Origin: Teretinema sp942493045 | Lineage (GTDB): Bacteria; Spirochaetota; Spirochaetia; Treponematales; Treponemataceae | Direction: 5' to 3' | Assembly (NCBI GenBank): GCA_942493045.1 | Contig: OW818665.1 | Span: 1,612,001 to 1,676,000 of the forward strand | Length of the DNA: 64,000 bases | Shown: in pieces, positions 26,921 through 35,016 of the stretch | Layout of the letters: each line of letters opens with the position of its first letter | Position numbering within the stretch: the first letter of the stretch is position 1 | The notes under the pieces: generated by a model | Database searches by the model: none | The model's input: only the letters and a program-made list of their open reading frames with translations | What the model was told of the DNA's origin: nothing | Made by a program: the position numbers and the translations under genes

Positions 26921-27455
26921 AAACAAGCTTGAAGAACTGACCGGTTCAATTTCCTCCTCCTTCAAGGGTAATGCCCAGTCAGAGTACGAATACACATCGA
27001 CCTTTACCGGACTCAGGATTCAAACGCTGCAGGGTCTCTGGGAAATAGATGAGCATACGGTCGCCGGCGAACCCTACGCCGAGCTTTTTATCCGCGGCAC
27101 CTTCCGTCAAAATCCGCCCCAAAATGTACAGTATGACGCGACTTACGAATTCACGCGCGGCAACTGCATCAAGCGGGTCAGCATTACCGGCGATCTCTTT
27201 GCCGATGAAGAAAGCGAGAGCGTGCTCTATGAGTATCGCTTAACCATGGTACTCTCCTGTGATATTAAGGGCGACACGCTTACCGCGCTGCCGCTGATCG
27301 GCTACCAGTGTTCCAGCCTGGACGGTAAAAGCGCCGGCATCCGGGAACTCCCGATCGGCACCGAGCCCATTTCCATTTCAATTCAACTTGAGAGAGACAT
27401 GCTGATCCTGACAGACGGTAGCGATATCAAGCGTCTTAAGAGAAGCGCCTTATGA
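26901..27455 (+). CDS. Unknown protein of chemosensory operon, beta-rich
   Basis: 184 residues; not recognised. It begins with a short charged helix (NRKFKNKLEELTGSISSSFKG) and then reads as alternating strands: FTGLRIQTLQGLWEIDEH, AELFIRGTFRQ, YDATYEFTRGNC, YEYRLTMVLSC. The pattern resembles a small beta-barrel (lipocalin- or FABP-like), but no signature supports a named family. No signal peptide, so cytosolic. The start lies inside the end of the ParA-like gene (20-base overlap) and the stop overlaps cheB (ATGA), so translation is coupled on both sides, suggesting a fixed stoichiometry with those products. By position it is where ParP-type array linkers are found in Vibrio, but it is not similar to ParP. 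It may link ParA to the array. Confidence 0.65.
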   Translation: MSNRKFKNKLEELTGSISSSFKGNAQSEYEYTSTFTGLRIQTLQGLWEIDEHTVAGEPYAELFIRGTFRQNPPQNVQYDATYEFTRGNCIKRVSITGDLFADEESESVLYEYRLTMVLSCDIKGDTLTALPLIGYQCSSLDGKSAGIRELPIGTEPISISIQLERDMLILTDGSDIKRLKRSAL

Positions 27456-28537
27456 AAAAAGCGGAAAAAATCCGGGTACTGATAGTAGACGACTCGGCCA
27501 TTGCCCGCGACCTGCTGGAGCGTGGACTCAGCCAGGACAGCGCTATAGAAGTGGTCGGAAAAGCCTCCGACGCCTGGGCGGCGCGCGACAAGATAGTATT
27601 GCTCAAACCGGACGTAATGACATTGGACGTGGAAATGCCGCGCATGGACGGTTTCGAATTCCTGAAGCGCCTCCTGCCGCAATATCCGGTACCAACGGTT
27701 ATCGTTTCGGCCGTTACACTGGAAGGCTCGCGCCGGGCTCTGGAAGCCCTGGAAGCCGGGGCGGTGGATGTGGTCGGAAAACCGGACGGCGCGAACCGTG
27801 AAGGCCTTACCCTGATGCTCGCGGAATTGACTGCCAAGGTCAAGGAAGCGGCTAACGCCGATATAGCCAAAATGCGTGCCCGCCATGAAGGACCGACCGT
27901 AAAAGCCTCACCGGCCCGGACGGGTCCCCTGCCGCCTGGCGCGGCGAAGCGCCTGATCGCGATCGGCGCCTCCACCGGAGGAACGTCTGTCCTGAACACT
28001 CTGATACCGCAGTTTCCCAAAGATATGCCGGGGACGGTAATAGTCCAGCACATGCCGCCGGTATTTACCAAGCTGTTCGCCGAAGCGCTTAACAAGGCTT
28101 CCCAGCTGGAAGTACGCGAGGCCGCCGATGGTGACATCGTTAAAACCGGGTTGGTTTTAGTCGCGCCCGGAGATCTGCAGATGACGGTGCACAAGCACGG
28201 CCTTGAATGGCGGGTGCAGTGCAAGCCGGGTGAAAAAGTCTCCGGTCACCGCCCATCCGTGGACGTGCTGTTCAATTCAGTAGCCGCGGCCGCCGGAGAA
28301 AAAGCTATCGGCTTAATCCTGACCGGCATGGGCCGGGACGGCGCTGACGGCATGCTGGCCATGCGCCGCGCCGGCGCGCGCTGTTTCTCCCAGTCCGAGG
28401 CCAGTTCCGTGGTTTACGGAATGCCCAAAGAAGCCAGGGAGAACGGCGGCTCAGAAAGATCCCTGGATATCGAACAAATGACACCTCAACTTCTCGCCTG
28501 TCTGACCAACGCCCAAAAAATACGGAGTCCGCAATGA
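27452..28537 (+). CDS. cheB: Chemotaxis methylesterase/response regulator CheB
   Basis: 361 residues. N-terminal REC domain (VLIVDDSAIARDLL; phospho-Asp59 in MTLDVEMPRMDG) and C-terminal methylesterase with catalytic Ser174 (IGASTGGTS), His in VQHMPP and Asp in GMGRDGADGM. It removes methyl groups from receptors and deamidates glutamines, opposing CheR. A linker rich in proline and basic residues (KASPARTGPLPPGAAK) joins the domains. The start overlaps the preceding stop (ATGA) and the stop overlaps the cheD start, so translation is coupled. Confidence 0.96.
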   Translation: MKKAEKIRVLIVDDSAIARDLLERGLSQDSAIEVVGKASDAWAARDKIVLLKPDVMTLDVEMPRMDGFEFLKRLLPQYPVPTVIVSAVTLEGSRRALEALEAGAVDVVGKPDGANREGLTLMLAELTAKVKEAANADIAKMRARHEGPTVKASPARTGPLPPGAAKRLIAIGASTGGTSVLNTLIPQFPKDMPGTVIVQHMPPVFTKLFAEALNKASQLEVREAADGDIVKTGLVLVAPGDLQMTVHKHGLEWRVQCKPGEKVSGHRPSVDVLFNSVAAAAGEKAIGLILTGMGRDGADGMLAMRRAGARCFSQSEASSVVYGMPKEARENGGSERSLDIEQMTPQLLACLTNAQKIRSPQ

Positions 28538-29016
28538 GCATTACCCATACCGTAGGCATTGGAGAGTGGATTGTTGTTTCGCAGCGCGATGACCTGATTA
28601 AAACCTATGCCCTGGGCTCCTGCGTCGCGGTAATCATATTGGACGTAAAACTCGGAATCGCCGGGATGATCCACATCGCCTTGCCGGACTCGGCGATCGA
28701 TCCGGAAAAGGGCCGTAAACTTCCGGGTTATTTCGCGGACACCGGTATCCCGCTGATGATCGAAGAAATGAAAAAACGCGGATCGGTTCGCGCCCATATA
28801 AAAATAAAAATGGCCGGAGGAGCCTCAGTAATGGATGACCAGGGTTTCTTTGATATCGGCAAACGCAATCTGCTGGCCGCCAAGCGGATACTCTGGAAAA
28901 GTTCCCTTGGAGCCGTGGCGGAAGATACCGGGGGCACCATCAGCCGAACCGTAACGGTTCGAGTCGGCGACGGAGAAACTACCATTTCCTCCGGCAGCAA
29001 ACAATGGCAGATTTAG
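28534..29016 (+). CDS. cheD: Chemoreceptor deamidase CheD
   Basis: 160 residues. Converts receptor glutamines to glutamates and, in several bacteria, stimulates the CheC/CheX class of phosphatases. Catalytic Cys30 (ALGSCVAVII) and His47 (GMIHIALP) are both present, as is the substrate-loop text KMAGGASVM. The last residues are the usual beta-strand end. Overlaps cheB by 4 bases. A CheX-like phosphatase gene lies two genes later, so a CheD-phosphatase link is plausible. Confidence 0.95.
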   Translation: MSITHTVGIGEWIVVSQRDDLIKTYALGSCVAVIILDVKLGIAGMIHIALPDSAIDPEKGRKLPGYFADTGIPLMIEEMKKRGSVRAHIKIKMAGGASVMDDQGFFDIGKRNLLAAKRILWKSSLGAVAEDTGGTISRTVTVRVGDGETTISSGSKQWQI

Positions 29017-29026
29017 GAGCGGAATA

Positions 29027-29407
29027 ATGGCACACTATGTTGCGGTTTTGATAGTAGACGACTCGCCGACTTCCCGGATGATAATCCAACGATGCGTGGA
29101 AATGTCCGGTATCGAGGTAGATCTGTTTTTATACGCGGAAAACGGCATCGAGGCGCTGACGATGCTGGATGAAAACAAAAACATCGACCTGATCTTTTCC
29201 GATATCAACATGCCAAAAATGGACGGACAAACTTTTATCAGGCTCATTAAAAACAAACCGGCTACAGCCGCGATTCCGGTAGTCATAACTTCCAGCATCG
29301 CCGACGGTTCGGTAGAAGCGGCCATGAAGGGTCTGGGCATCACCGCGATTATTAAAAAGCCCGTCTCGCCGGAAAAAATATTACGGGTACTGGGAGAGGA
29401 AGCATGA
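29027..29407 (+). CDS. cheY: CheY-like response regulator
   Basis: 126 residues, single REC domain: acidic pocket in IVDDSPTSRMII, phospho-Asp59 in FSDINMPKMDG, Ser in VVITSSIAD and Lys in IKKPVSP. The sequence around the phosphorylation site is the CheY subtype paired with CheC/CheX phosphatases. It shares an operon with cheA, cheB and cheD and overlaps the cheX-like gene by 4 bases. It would carry the signal from CheA to a motor or other target. The window holds other CheY-type proteins, so which one binds a flagellar switch is open. Confidence 0.92.
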   Translation: MAHYVAVLIVDDSPTSRMIIQRCVEMSGIEVDLFLYAENGIEALTMLDENKNIDLIFSDINMPKMDGQTFIRLIKNKPATAAIPVVITSSIADGSVEAAMKGLGITAIIKKPVSPEKILRVLGEEA

Positions 29408-29895
29408 CACAGAATATCAATGCTGAGCGTTCGGCCGCGTTGCTGGCGGAAGCGGTAAGCTCTGTTTTCGCGGATATGGCTTTTATTGATGTGGCTAATA
29501 CCGGTAAGACCGTCACCGTGCCGGAGGCGCCGGAAACACCCCTGCCCGAAGGAGTCCGGGTTGTGGCCATCGATGTACTGGCGCCGCTCTCCTGCCGTAT
29601 TGAACTGCGGCTGAATCAGAGCCTGCAGGATAAAATTGTGGAAAATCTTTTTGGTGAGGAATTACAATCCGTGGAGCGCAACAGCGCCGAGGATACCATT
29701 CTGGAAATGCTGAACATTATTGCCGGCTCATTTCTCTCAGCCTATTTCGGTTCGGGCTCGGATATTCTGCTGGAGCTGCCGCGCTACCTGTACTTCACCG
29801 AACAGACTGCCGGAGAAACCGTAGCCAACGTACTGATGGACGCGGAGGGCGAGGAGCTTTCCGTCGCCCTCACCTCCGTCAGATACCGCTACTGA
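29404..29895 (+). CDS. CheX/CheC-type CheY phosphatase
   Basis: 163 residues. Contains one copy of the phosphatase motif: Glu101 and Asn104 in ILEMLNIIAGSFLSA (ExxN), with a Pro downstream in ELPRYL. CheX-type proteins remove phosphate from CheY. The N-terminal ~55 residues form a separate beta region (KTVTVPEAPETPL). Length fits CheX, which normally carries one such site, as here. It starts inside the CheY stop. Its 3' end overlaps the convergent CheY on the minus strand by 17 bases, so antisense read-through from either side would meet here. Confidence 0.85.
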   Translation: MTQNINAERSAALLAEAVSSVFADMAFIDVANTGKTVTVPEAPETPLPEGVRVVAIDVLAPLSCRIELRLNQSLQDKIVENLFGEELQSVERNSAEDTILEMLNIIAGSFLSAYFGSGSDILLELPRYLYFTEQTAGETVANVLMDAEGEELSVALTSVRYRY

Positions 29896-30235
29896 TTGCC
29901 TTAAGCAGGTCTTCCTTCTGGAACGGCTTAATTATAAAGCCCTTGGCGCCCAGACCGAGGGCTTCTTTTTTCAGCGACTCTTCATCCTGGGTAGTCAGTA
30001 CGAATACCGGGATGCCGGAAATCGCCGGGACTGCTTTGCGGGCTTTCAGAAATTCGATACCGTTCATTTCCGGCATATTGATGTCCAGAATAATGCCGTC
30101 TACCGGACCCTTCTTTAGCTCCTCTAGAGCCAGCAGTCCGTTCTCGGCCTCTATCACTTCATGACCCGCGCCCTTCAGGGCTAAAGAAATAATCTTGCGC
30201 ATGGTCGCGGAATCGTCAACAGAAAGAAATTTCAT
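29879..30235 (-). CDS. CheY-like response regulator (minus strand)
   Basis: 118 residues. Classical CheY: FLSVDDSATMRKII, phospho-Asp in IILDINMPEMNG, Thr in VFVLTTQD and Lys in FIIKPFQKEDLL. It follows the receptor-like protein on the minus strand and overlaps it by 4 bases (ATGA). Its stop codon lies inside the convergent cheX-like gene (17-base overlap). The pair probably forms its own translation-coupled unit beside the main operon. Its phosphodonor could be the CheA encoded nearby or another CheA elsewhere. Confidence 0.92.
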   Translation of the reverse strand: MKFLSVDDSATMRKIISLALKGAGHEVIEAENGLLALEELKKGPVDGIILDINMPEMNGIEFLKARKAVPAISGIPVFVLTTQDEESLKKEALGLGAKGFIIKPFQKEDLLKAISSGI

Positions 30236-31575
30236 AATCGCACCTCCATTAATGCCTGCTTCTCGCCATTGGTCTTGGCTTCGCTGATCAGTTTATTTTT
30301 TATCGTCCGGAAACGATCCTCTACCATTTGTTGATTCAAGTTTGTCGGCTCCGCGGAAAGACACATATTCATTGTATTTCTGAGCAGTTCCAAAATGCCC
30401 TGGGCTCCTTCGATCATCTGCCGCGTTATGTCCTGAAACTGCAGTGATTCCAGAATACCGTCCAGATCATGATCGATTATCTGAGACATGGTGGCGACTT
30501 CTTTGGTAAGGGTGCCGGTACGCGATACCGCGGTAATCAGCGATTCAACGGCGTGTTCGGCGGCGTCCATCCCTTTTTCCACCTTGGTGATTACGGCGCT
30601 GGCCTTCTCATCCATGTTGGAAACCAGTACGGTATTGTACTGACGGAACCGTCCGAGCAGTTCGGCCACCTTATGCGAGAAATCGAAGGTGCGTTCATTC
30701 AACTTATGCAGCTCTACAATAATGACTTTAAAACCGCGGCCCTTTTCGCCCATACGGGCCGCTTCAATCGACATATTAAAAGCGATCAATTTGGAGCGTT
30801 CGGTTATCTCGGTAATATTTTTGAGCAGTTCCAGTCCGGAATGGATCTCGCGGCCCATAGCCTGCAGGCTTTCGTTGTTTTCCCGGATGCATACAGCCAA
30901 TTCACGGATCACCGAGCGTTCTTCCTGCACCGAAAGGCGGGACTGTTCGGCGGTAGACAGCACCGAATTAACGCTCACATTATCATCCAGTTCCTTCTGC
31001 AGCTCGGCAGCCGAGCGGGCGGTCTTGGATGAAGCGTCACGCACCACCATAAATTTTTCCAGTAAAACCATGGCCGCCGCCTCGGTCTTTTCCGGAACGG
31101 AACCCATTACGGCATCCGCCAGCGGCAAAAAAACCCGGCAGTCAATCAACAGCTGCTCTGAGAGCAAGGTCAGCAGTTTTTCGGCTTTTTCCATTCGCCG
31201 TTGCGCCGTCTGCAGGCGGCCAACCGCTTCATCCAGTGTTTGGGAACTCAGAATATCCGCGATCACCGGCAGGTCTGTCATACTGGCGCAGCCGTCGGCC
31301 GGAGGCGGCAAAAGGGCGCGCAGTTTGTCCCGCAGCTCCGGAAAAGTACTGTTCTCAGATTGTGAAGCTTGCGTGGCGAGGGTACTTAGTCCGGAAGCGC
31401 GCCCCTTTCGGTAAAAACGCGACCAGATCACTGGCGAGACTATTGAGAGCGCCGCGGCGCAAAGCGCCGCGACACTGGCGAAAGCGCCGTCTGTAGGGGA
31501 AGGATAGAGTACTAAAAACAGGGTTAAGGATGAAAAGATCACCGCGGCCGCTGAAAAAAACACCTGCACAATCAT
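30232..31575 (-). CDS. Membrane-anchored receptor-like protein with CheZ-like DxTxQ motif
   Basis: 447 residues. Two N-terminal membrane helices (~3-23 and ~31-50) form a hairpin with almost no periplasmic loop, so no outside sensor. The cytoplasmic part is helical coiled coil. Residues ~255-305 match a diverged receptor tip (KLIAFNMSIEAARMGEKGRG). Near the C-terminus, LESLQFQDITRQMIEG places Asp382 and Gln386 in the DxTxQ pattern that forms the CheZ active site (known in E. coli CheZ as FQDLTGQ). The gene is coupled by ATGA to a CheY gene. Inference: the protein joins a receptor-type signalling region with a CheY phosphatase activity. It could instead be a chemoreceptor in which the motif is structural. 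Confidence 0.8.
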   Translation of the reverse strand: MIVQVFFSAAAVIFSSLTLFLVLYPSPTDGAFASVAALCAAALSIVSPVIWSRFYRKGRASGLSTLATQASQSENSTFPELRDKLRALLPPPADGCASMTDLPVIADILSSQTLDEAVGRLQTAQRRMEKAEKLLTLLSEQLLIDCRVFLPLADAVMGSVPEKTEAAAMVLLEKFMVVRDASSKTARSAAELQKELDDNVSVNSVLSTAEQSRLSVQEERSVIRELAVCIRENNESLQAMGREIHSGLELLKNITEITERSKLIAFNMSIEAARMGEKGRGFKVIIVELHKLNERTFDFSHKVAELLGRFRQYNTVLVSNMDEKASAVITKVEKGMDAAEHAVESLITAVSRTGTLTKEVATMSQIIDHDLDGILESLQFQDITRQMIEGAQGILELLRNTMNMCLSAEPTNLNQQMVEDRFRTIKNKLISEAKTNGEKQALMEVRL

Positions 31576-31640
31576 TTAACAATTGTAGTGCAGGCGCTTT
31601 CTTTTTACCAATATTTGTCCGTTTTTTTATCTGAAACCGC

Positions 31641-33686
31641 TCAGTACGCCGAGCCCAGGCCGCCTTTTTTGACCTCGAAGTGGCTGAAGCTCATCGCGAA
31701 GGAAGCCCGTCCCTGGGTAACCGAGCGCAGGGCCGTGGAAAAGCCGAACATCTTGGCCATCGGGGCCTGGGCGTGCACCACCTCAATCGCGGGCTTCGAT
31801 TCCAGACTGGAGATCATGCCGCCGCGCTGGGTGACCTGACTCATGGCCTCGCCGACAAAGTCCTTGGGGCACAGAATATCGACATGCATGATCGGCTCCA
31901 ATAGCTCGGGGCTGGCCTTGCGACAGGCGTCGTCAAAGCCCATCGAGGCCGCGGCCTCAAAGGCGAACACAGTGGAGGTCAGCTCATTATAATCAACCGA
32001 AAGCAGCGTCACCCCGATATCCACGCAGGGGTAGCCGTACTGAATACCGGAGGGGAAAGCATTGGTAATGCCGCGCTCCACCGCGTCCAGGATTTCCTCG
32101 GGAGCCGAGCCTTTCTTGGCTTGGCAAGTATAGCGGTTGCCGGAACCGCGGGGCAGCTGTTCAACCCGCAGCTTAATGCCAGCGGTATTATCCTTGCCGC
32201 CCAGATTGCGGCTGAAGGCCTCAGAATGCTCAACAGTAGCGGTAACCGACTCGCGGTAGGTAACCTGCGGATTGCCTACCCGCGCCGCCACTTTAAAGTC
32301 GTCGATCATGCGCGTCACCAGTACATCCAAATGCAGCTCGCCCATACCGGAGATGACCAGCTGTCCGGTCTCGGCGTCCTCGCGGCTGGTAAAGGTGGGG
32401 TCCTCGCGGGACAGGATTTCCAGGGTTTCTTTTAGTTTTTCGCGCTCGGACATGGTTTTCGGTTCGACTGACACCGAAATAACCGGCTCCGGAAAATGCA
32501 TCTTCTCCAGCAGGATGGGCATACCCTCGCTGCCGACGGTATCGCCGGTCTGGGCCAACTTCATGCCGATGATAACGGCGATATCCCCGGCGCTGACCGA
32601 GTCCATCTGCTCGGACTTATTGGAATGCATGCGCAGGATGCGGTTGACGCGCTCGCGCTTTTTCTTGCCGACATTATAAATCTGGTCGCCGGACTTGATC
32701 TTGCCGGAGTACATGCGCACATAGCAGAGCGAACCGGCTTCACGGTCGTATTGAATTTTAAAAACCAGACCGAGAGCCACGCCGTCAACAGAGCAGGGTA
32801 CGGCGATTTCCTGTTCTTTTTTTACATGGAAGCCGACAGCGGAGGGAACCTCGTCGGGAGCCGGCAGATAGTCGACCACGGCGTCGATCAGCGGCTGGAT
32901 ACCCTGGTTGCGCCTGGAGGCGCCGCAAAGAAAGGGAATAAAATTATGTTCCAGCACCGCGCGGCGGATCTCCTTGATAATCAGGGCGGTCGGTACTTCC
33001 TGGCCTTCCAGAATCAGTTCAGTTATCTCGTCAGAGCGGGAAGAAACAGCGTCCAGCATTTTTTCGCGCCATTCGCGGGTCTCTTCCAGACGGCTGTCGG
33101 CTATCGGGGAATATTCCATTTTTTCGCCGTCGGTGGATGCGTCCCAACGGATTTCTCGCATATTGACCAGGTCAATCACGCCTTCGAAGTCGCCGCCCTG
33201 CCCTATCGGAATTTGCAAGGGCACGCAGACAGCGCCGAACTTGTCGCGAACATCCTGCACGGCGGCGAAAAAATCGGCGCCGACGCGGTCCATCTTGTTT
33301 ACAAAGCAGAGGCGCGGAACCTTGTACTGGTCGGCCTGCCGCCAGACTGTCTCGGTCTGGGGCTGCACGCCGCCGACGGCGCACAGTACGGCTACGGCGC
33401 CGTCCAGCACGCGCAGCGAACGCTCTACCTCGGCGGTAAAGTCGACATGACCCGGGGTATCGATAATATTGATTTGATGGTCACGCCAATAGGTGGTGGT
33501 GGCGGCGCTCTGAATGGTAATGCCGCGCTCCTGTTCCTGAGCCATCCAGTCCATGGTGGCCTCGCCGTCGTCAATCTCGCCGATGCGGTGAATCTTACCG
33601 GTATAAAAAAGAATGCGTTCAGTAGTGGTAGTCTTGCCCGCGTCGATATGGGCCATGATTCCGATGTTTCTCATTTTATCCAGCAT
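31641..33686 (-). CDS. fusA: Translation elongation factor G
   Basis: 681 residues. GTPase of the EF-G family with G1 HIDAGKTTTT, switch regions GITIQSAATT and DTPGHVDF, and G4 NKMD (VNKMDRVGADF). Domains II-V follow, ending FGFSTALRSVTQGRASFAMSFSHFEV. It drives tRNA-mRNA translocation, or ribosome recycling if it is the second paralogue of spirochaetes, which usually keep two spd-type EF-G genes; I cannot tell which. Start: an ATG six bases upstream lies directly against the Shine-Dalgarno, whereas ATG at 33686 has GGAG with proper spacing. It diverges from a radical SAM gene about 90 bases away. No rpsL/rpsG/tuf neighbours, which favours a stand-alone paralogue. Confidence 0.93.
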   Translation of the reverse strand: MLDKMRNIGIMAHIDAGKTTTTERILFYTGKIHRIGEIDDGEATMDWMAQEQERGITIQSAATTTYWRDHQINIIDTPGHVDFTAEVERSLRVLDGAVAVLCAVGGVQPQTETVWRQADQYKVPRLCFVNKMDRVGADFFAAVQDVRDKFGAVCVPLQIPIGQGGDFEGVIDLVNMREIRWDASTDGEKMEYSPIADSRLEETREWREKMLDAVSSRSDEITELILEGQEVPTALIIKEIRRAVLEHNFIPFLCGASRRNQGIQPLIDAVVDYLPAPDEVPSAVGFHVKKEQEIAVPCSVDGVALGLVFKIQYDREAGSLCYVRMYSGKIKSGDQIYNVGKKKRERVNRILRMHSNKSEQMDSVSAGDIAVIIGMKLAQTGDTVGSEGMPILLEKMHFPEPVISVSVEPKTMSEREKLKETLEILSREDPTFTSREDAETGQLVISGMGELHLDVLVTRMIDDFKVAARVGNPQVTYRESVTATVEHSEAFSRNLGGKDNTAGIKLRVEQLPRGSGNRYTCQAKKGSAPEEILDAVERGITNAFPSGIQYGYPCVDIGVTLLSVDYNELTSTVFAFEAAASMGFDDACRKASPELLEPIMHVDILCPKDFVGEAMSQVTQRGGMISSLESKPAIEVVHAQAPMAKMFGFSTALRSVTQGRASFAMSFSHFEVKKGGLGSAY

Positions 33687-33777
33687 AGTCATTCTCCTGA
33701 ACGCGATAACGGCGCCTGAGTATAATAGCCTTTTGGCGACCTTTTCTCAAGGGGCGAAAGAGACTAGAATCAAAGCG

Positions 33778-35016
33778 ATGGTCACAGAAATTATCGCCAA
33801 AACCGCCCTGACCCGCGCCGTGCTGCCGGAAGTCTTTTTACCCAGCCTCTACCGCTGCGCCGCGCCCTACCGCGGCTGCGGTCACGGCTGCCAATACTGC
33901 GACGGCCGGGCCGAGAAATATTACGTTGACGGCGACTTCGAGCGCGATATCGCCGTGCGCGCCAACTTGCCCGCCCTCGCCGCAGCCGACGCGGCTGCCG
34001 GTTACGCCTCGCGCGAGTGGGGAGCGCTGTGCATCGGTTCCGGCGTCACCGACGTCTATCAGGGGCTGGAAAAAAACCGCCGGCTGACCAGGGCCACCCT
34101 GGAAGCGCTTTCCGGCACCGGCTTACCGCTGGTCATCCTGACCAAGAGCGACACCATCCTGAGAGACTTTGACATTCTTGCCCGCTTTCCAAAAGTGCTG
34201 GTCATACTGACGATAACGACTCTCGATGCCGGCGTTGCCGCCCTGCTGGAGCCGGGGGCAGTCGCCCCCGAGCGCCGTCTGGCGGTAATTAAAGCCGCCC
34301 GGGAGGCCGGCTTTTCCAGCGGGGTGATGGCCATGCCGCTGTGCCCCGCCATCAGCGACGCCGGTGAGGACACATCAGCCCTGTTCAGCGCCATAAAAAA
34401 GGCCGGCGGCGAATTCATTTGGAGCGGCGGCCTTACCCTGCGGCCGGGCCGTCAAAAAGAATTGTTCATGGATCTGGTAAAACGGGAATATCCGCGTCTG
34501 GTGAGTTTATATGACGATGTCTATGGTGAAAACCGGGCCTCCGGCATGCCGCGTCTGCGTTATGCCGAACCGACGATGCGCGCGGCCGCCGCGCAGCTCA
34601 GGGAGCTCGACATACCGGCCATGATCCCGCACCATATTCACCGGCAACTGCTCAGCCCGTCGGACAGCCTCTTTGTGCTGTTCGCGCATATGAAAGATTT
34701 GTATAGTTACCGGGGGGTGGACACCCGGCCGCTGCAGGCCGCCACGGAGCGCTACGCCGCCTGGCTCGCGGAAAACCGCACCGCCCTGCGGCGCAAGCGC
34801 ATCGCGGTCAACAGCCTCGACCCCTTCCCGATTACCCGCATCCTGACAGAACGATTGCGTGATCTTTTCAGAGACGGCGGCGCGGAGGGCTTTACGGCGC
34901 TCTGCGGCAACCGCCGCCTCGCCGAAACCGCCCGCTCTATCGTTATGGACGATCAGATTTTCGACTACTGCGCGCTGCGCCAAGGGCCAGAGCCACCACC
35001 TCTTCCATCCGGCTGA
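33778..35016 (+). CDS. Radical SAM protein of the SPL/Rv2578c-like group
   Basis: 412 residues. The motif CGHGCQYC (CX3CX2C) binds a 4Fe-4S cluster that splits S-adenosylmethionine. Upstream is SLYRCAAPYRGC and downstream GSGVTDVYQGLEK, LPLVILTKSD and LTITTLD, which resemble spore-photoproduct-lyase-like radical SAM proteins (Rv2578c class) of unknown substrate. The frame is open for a further 55 codons upstream, but these lie in the fusA start region; the ATG at 33778 is the likely start. The last 74 bases overlap the end of lon on the other strand. Partner genes give no hint of the substrate. Confidence 0.85.
   Translation: MVTEIIAKTALTRAVLPEVFLPSLYRCAAPYRGCGHGCQYCDGRAEKYYVDGDFERDIAVRANLPALAAADAAAGYASREWGALCIGSGVTDVYQGLEKNRRLTRATLEALSGTGLPLVILTKSDTILRDFDILARFPKVLVILTITTLDAGVAALLEPGAVAPERRLAVIKAAREAGFSSGVMAMPLCPAISDAGEDTSALFSAIKKAGGEFIWSGGLTLRPGRQKELFMDLVKREYPRLVSLYDDVYGENRASGMPRLRYAEPTMRAAAAQLRELDIPAMIPHHIHRQLLSPSDSLFVLFAHMKDLYSYRGVDTRPLQAATERYAAWLAENRTALRRKRIAVNSLDPFPITRILTERLRDLFRDGGAEGFTALCGNRRLAETARSIVMDDQIFDYCALRQGPEPPPLPSG

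Noticed and set aside
33613..33777. 55-codon upstream extension of the radical SAM gene
   Set aside because: It lies in the start region of fusA and lacks a ribosome-binding site; the text is hydrophobic shadow coding.
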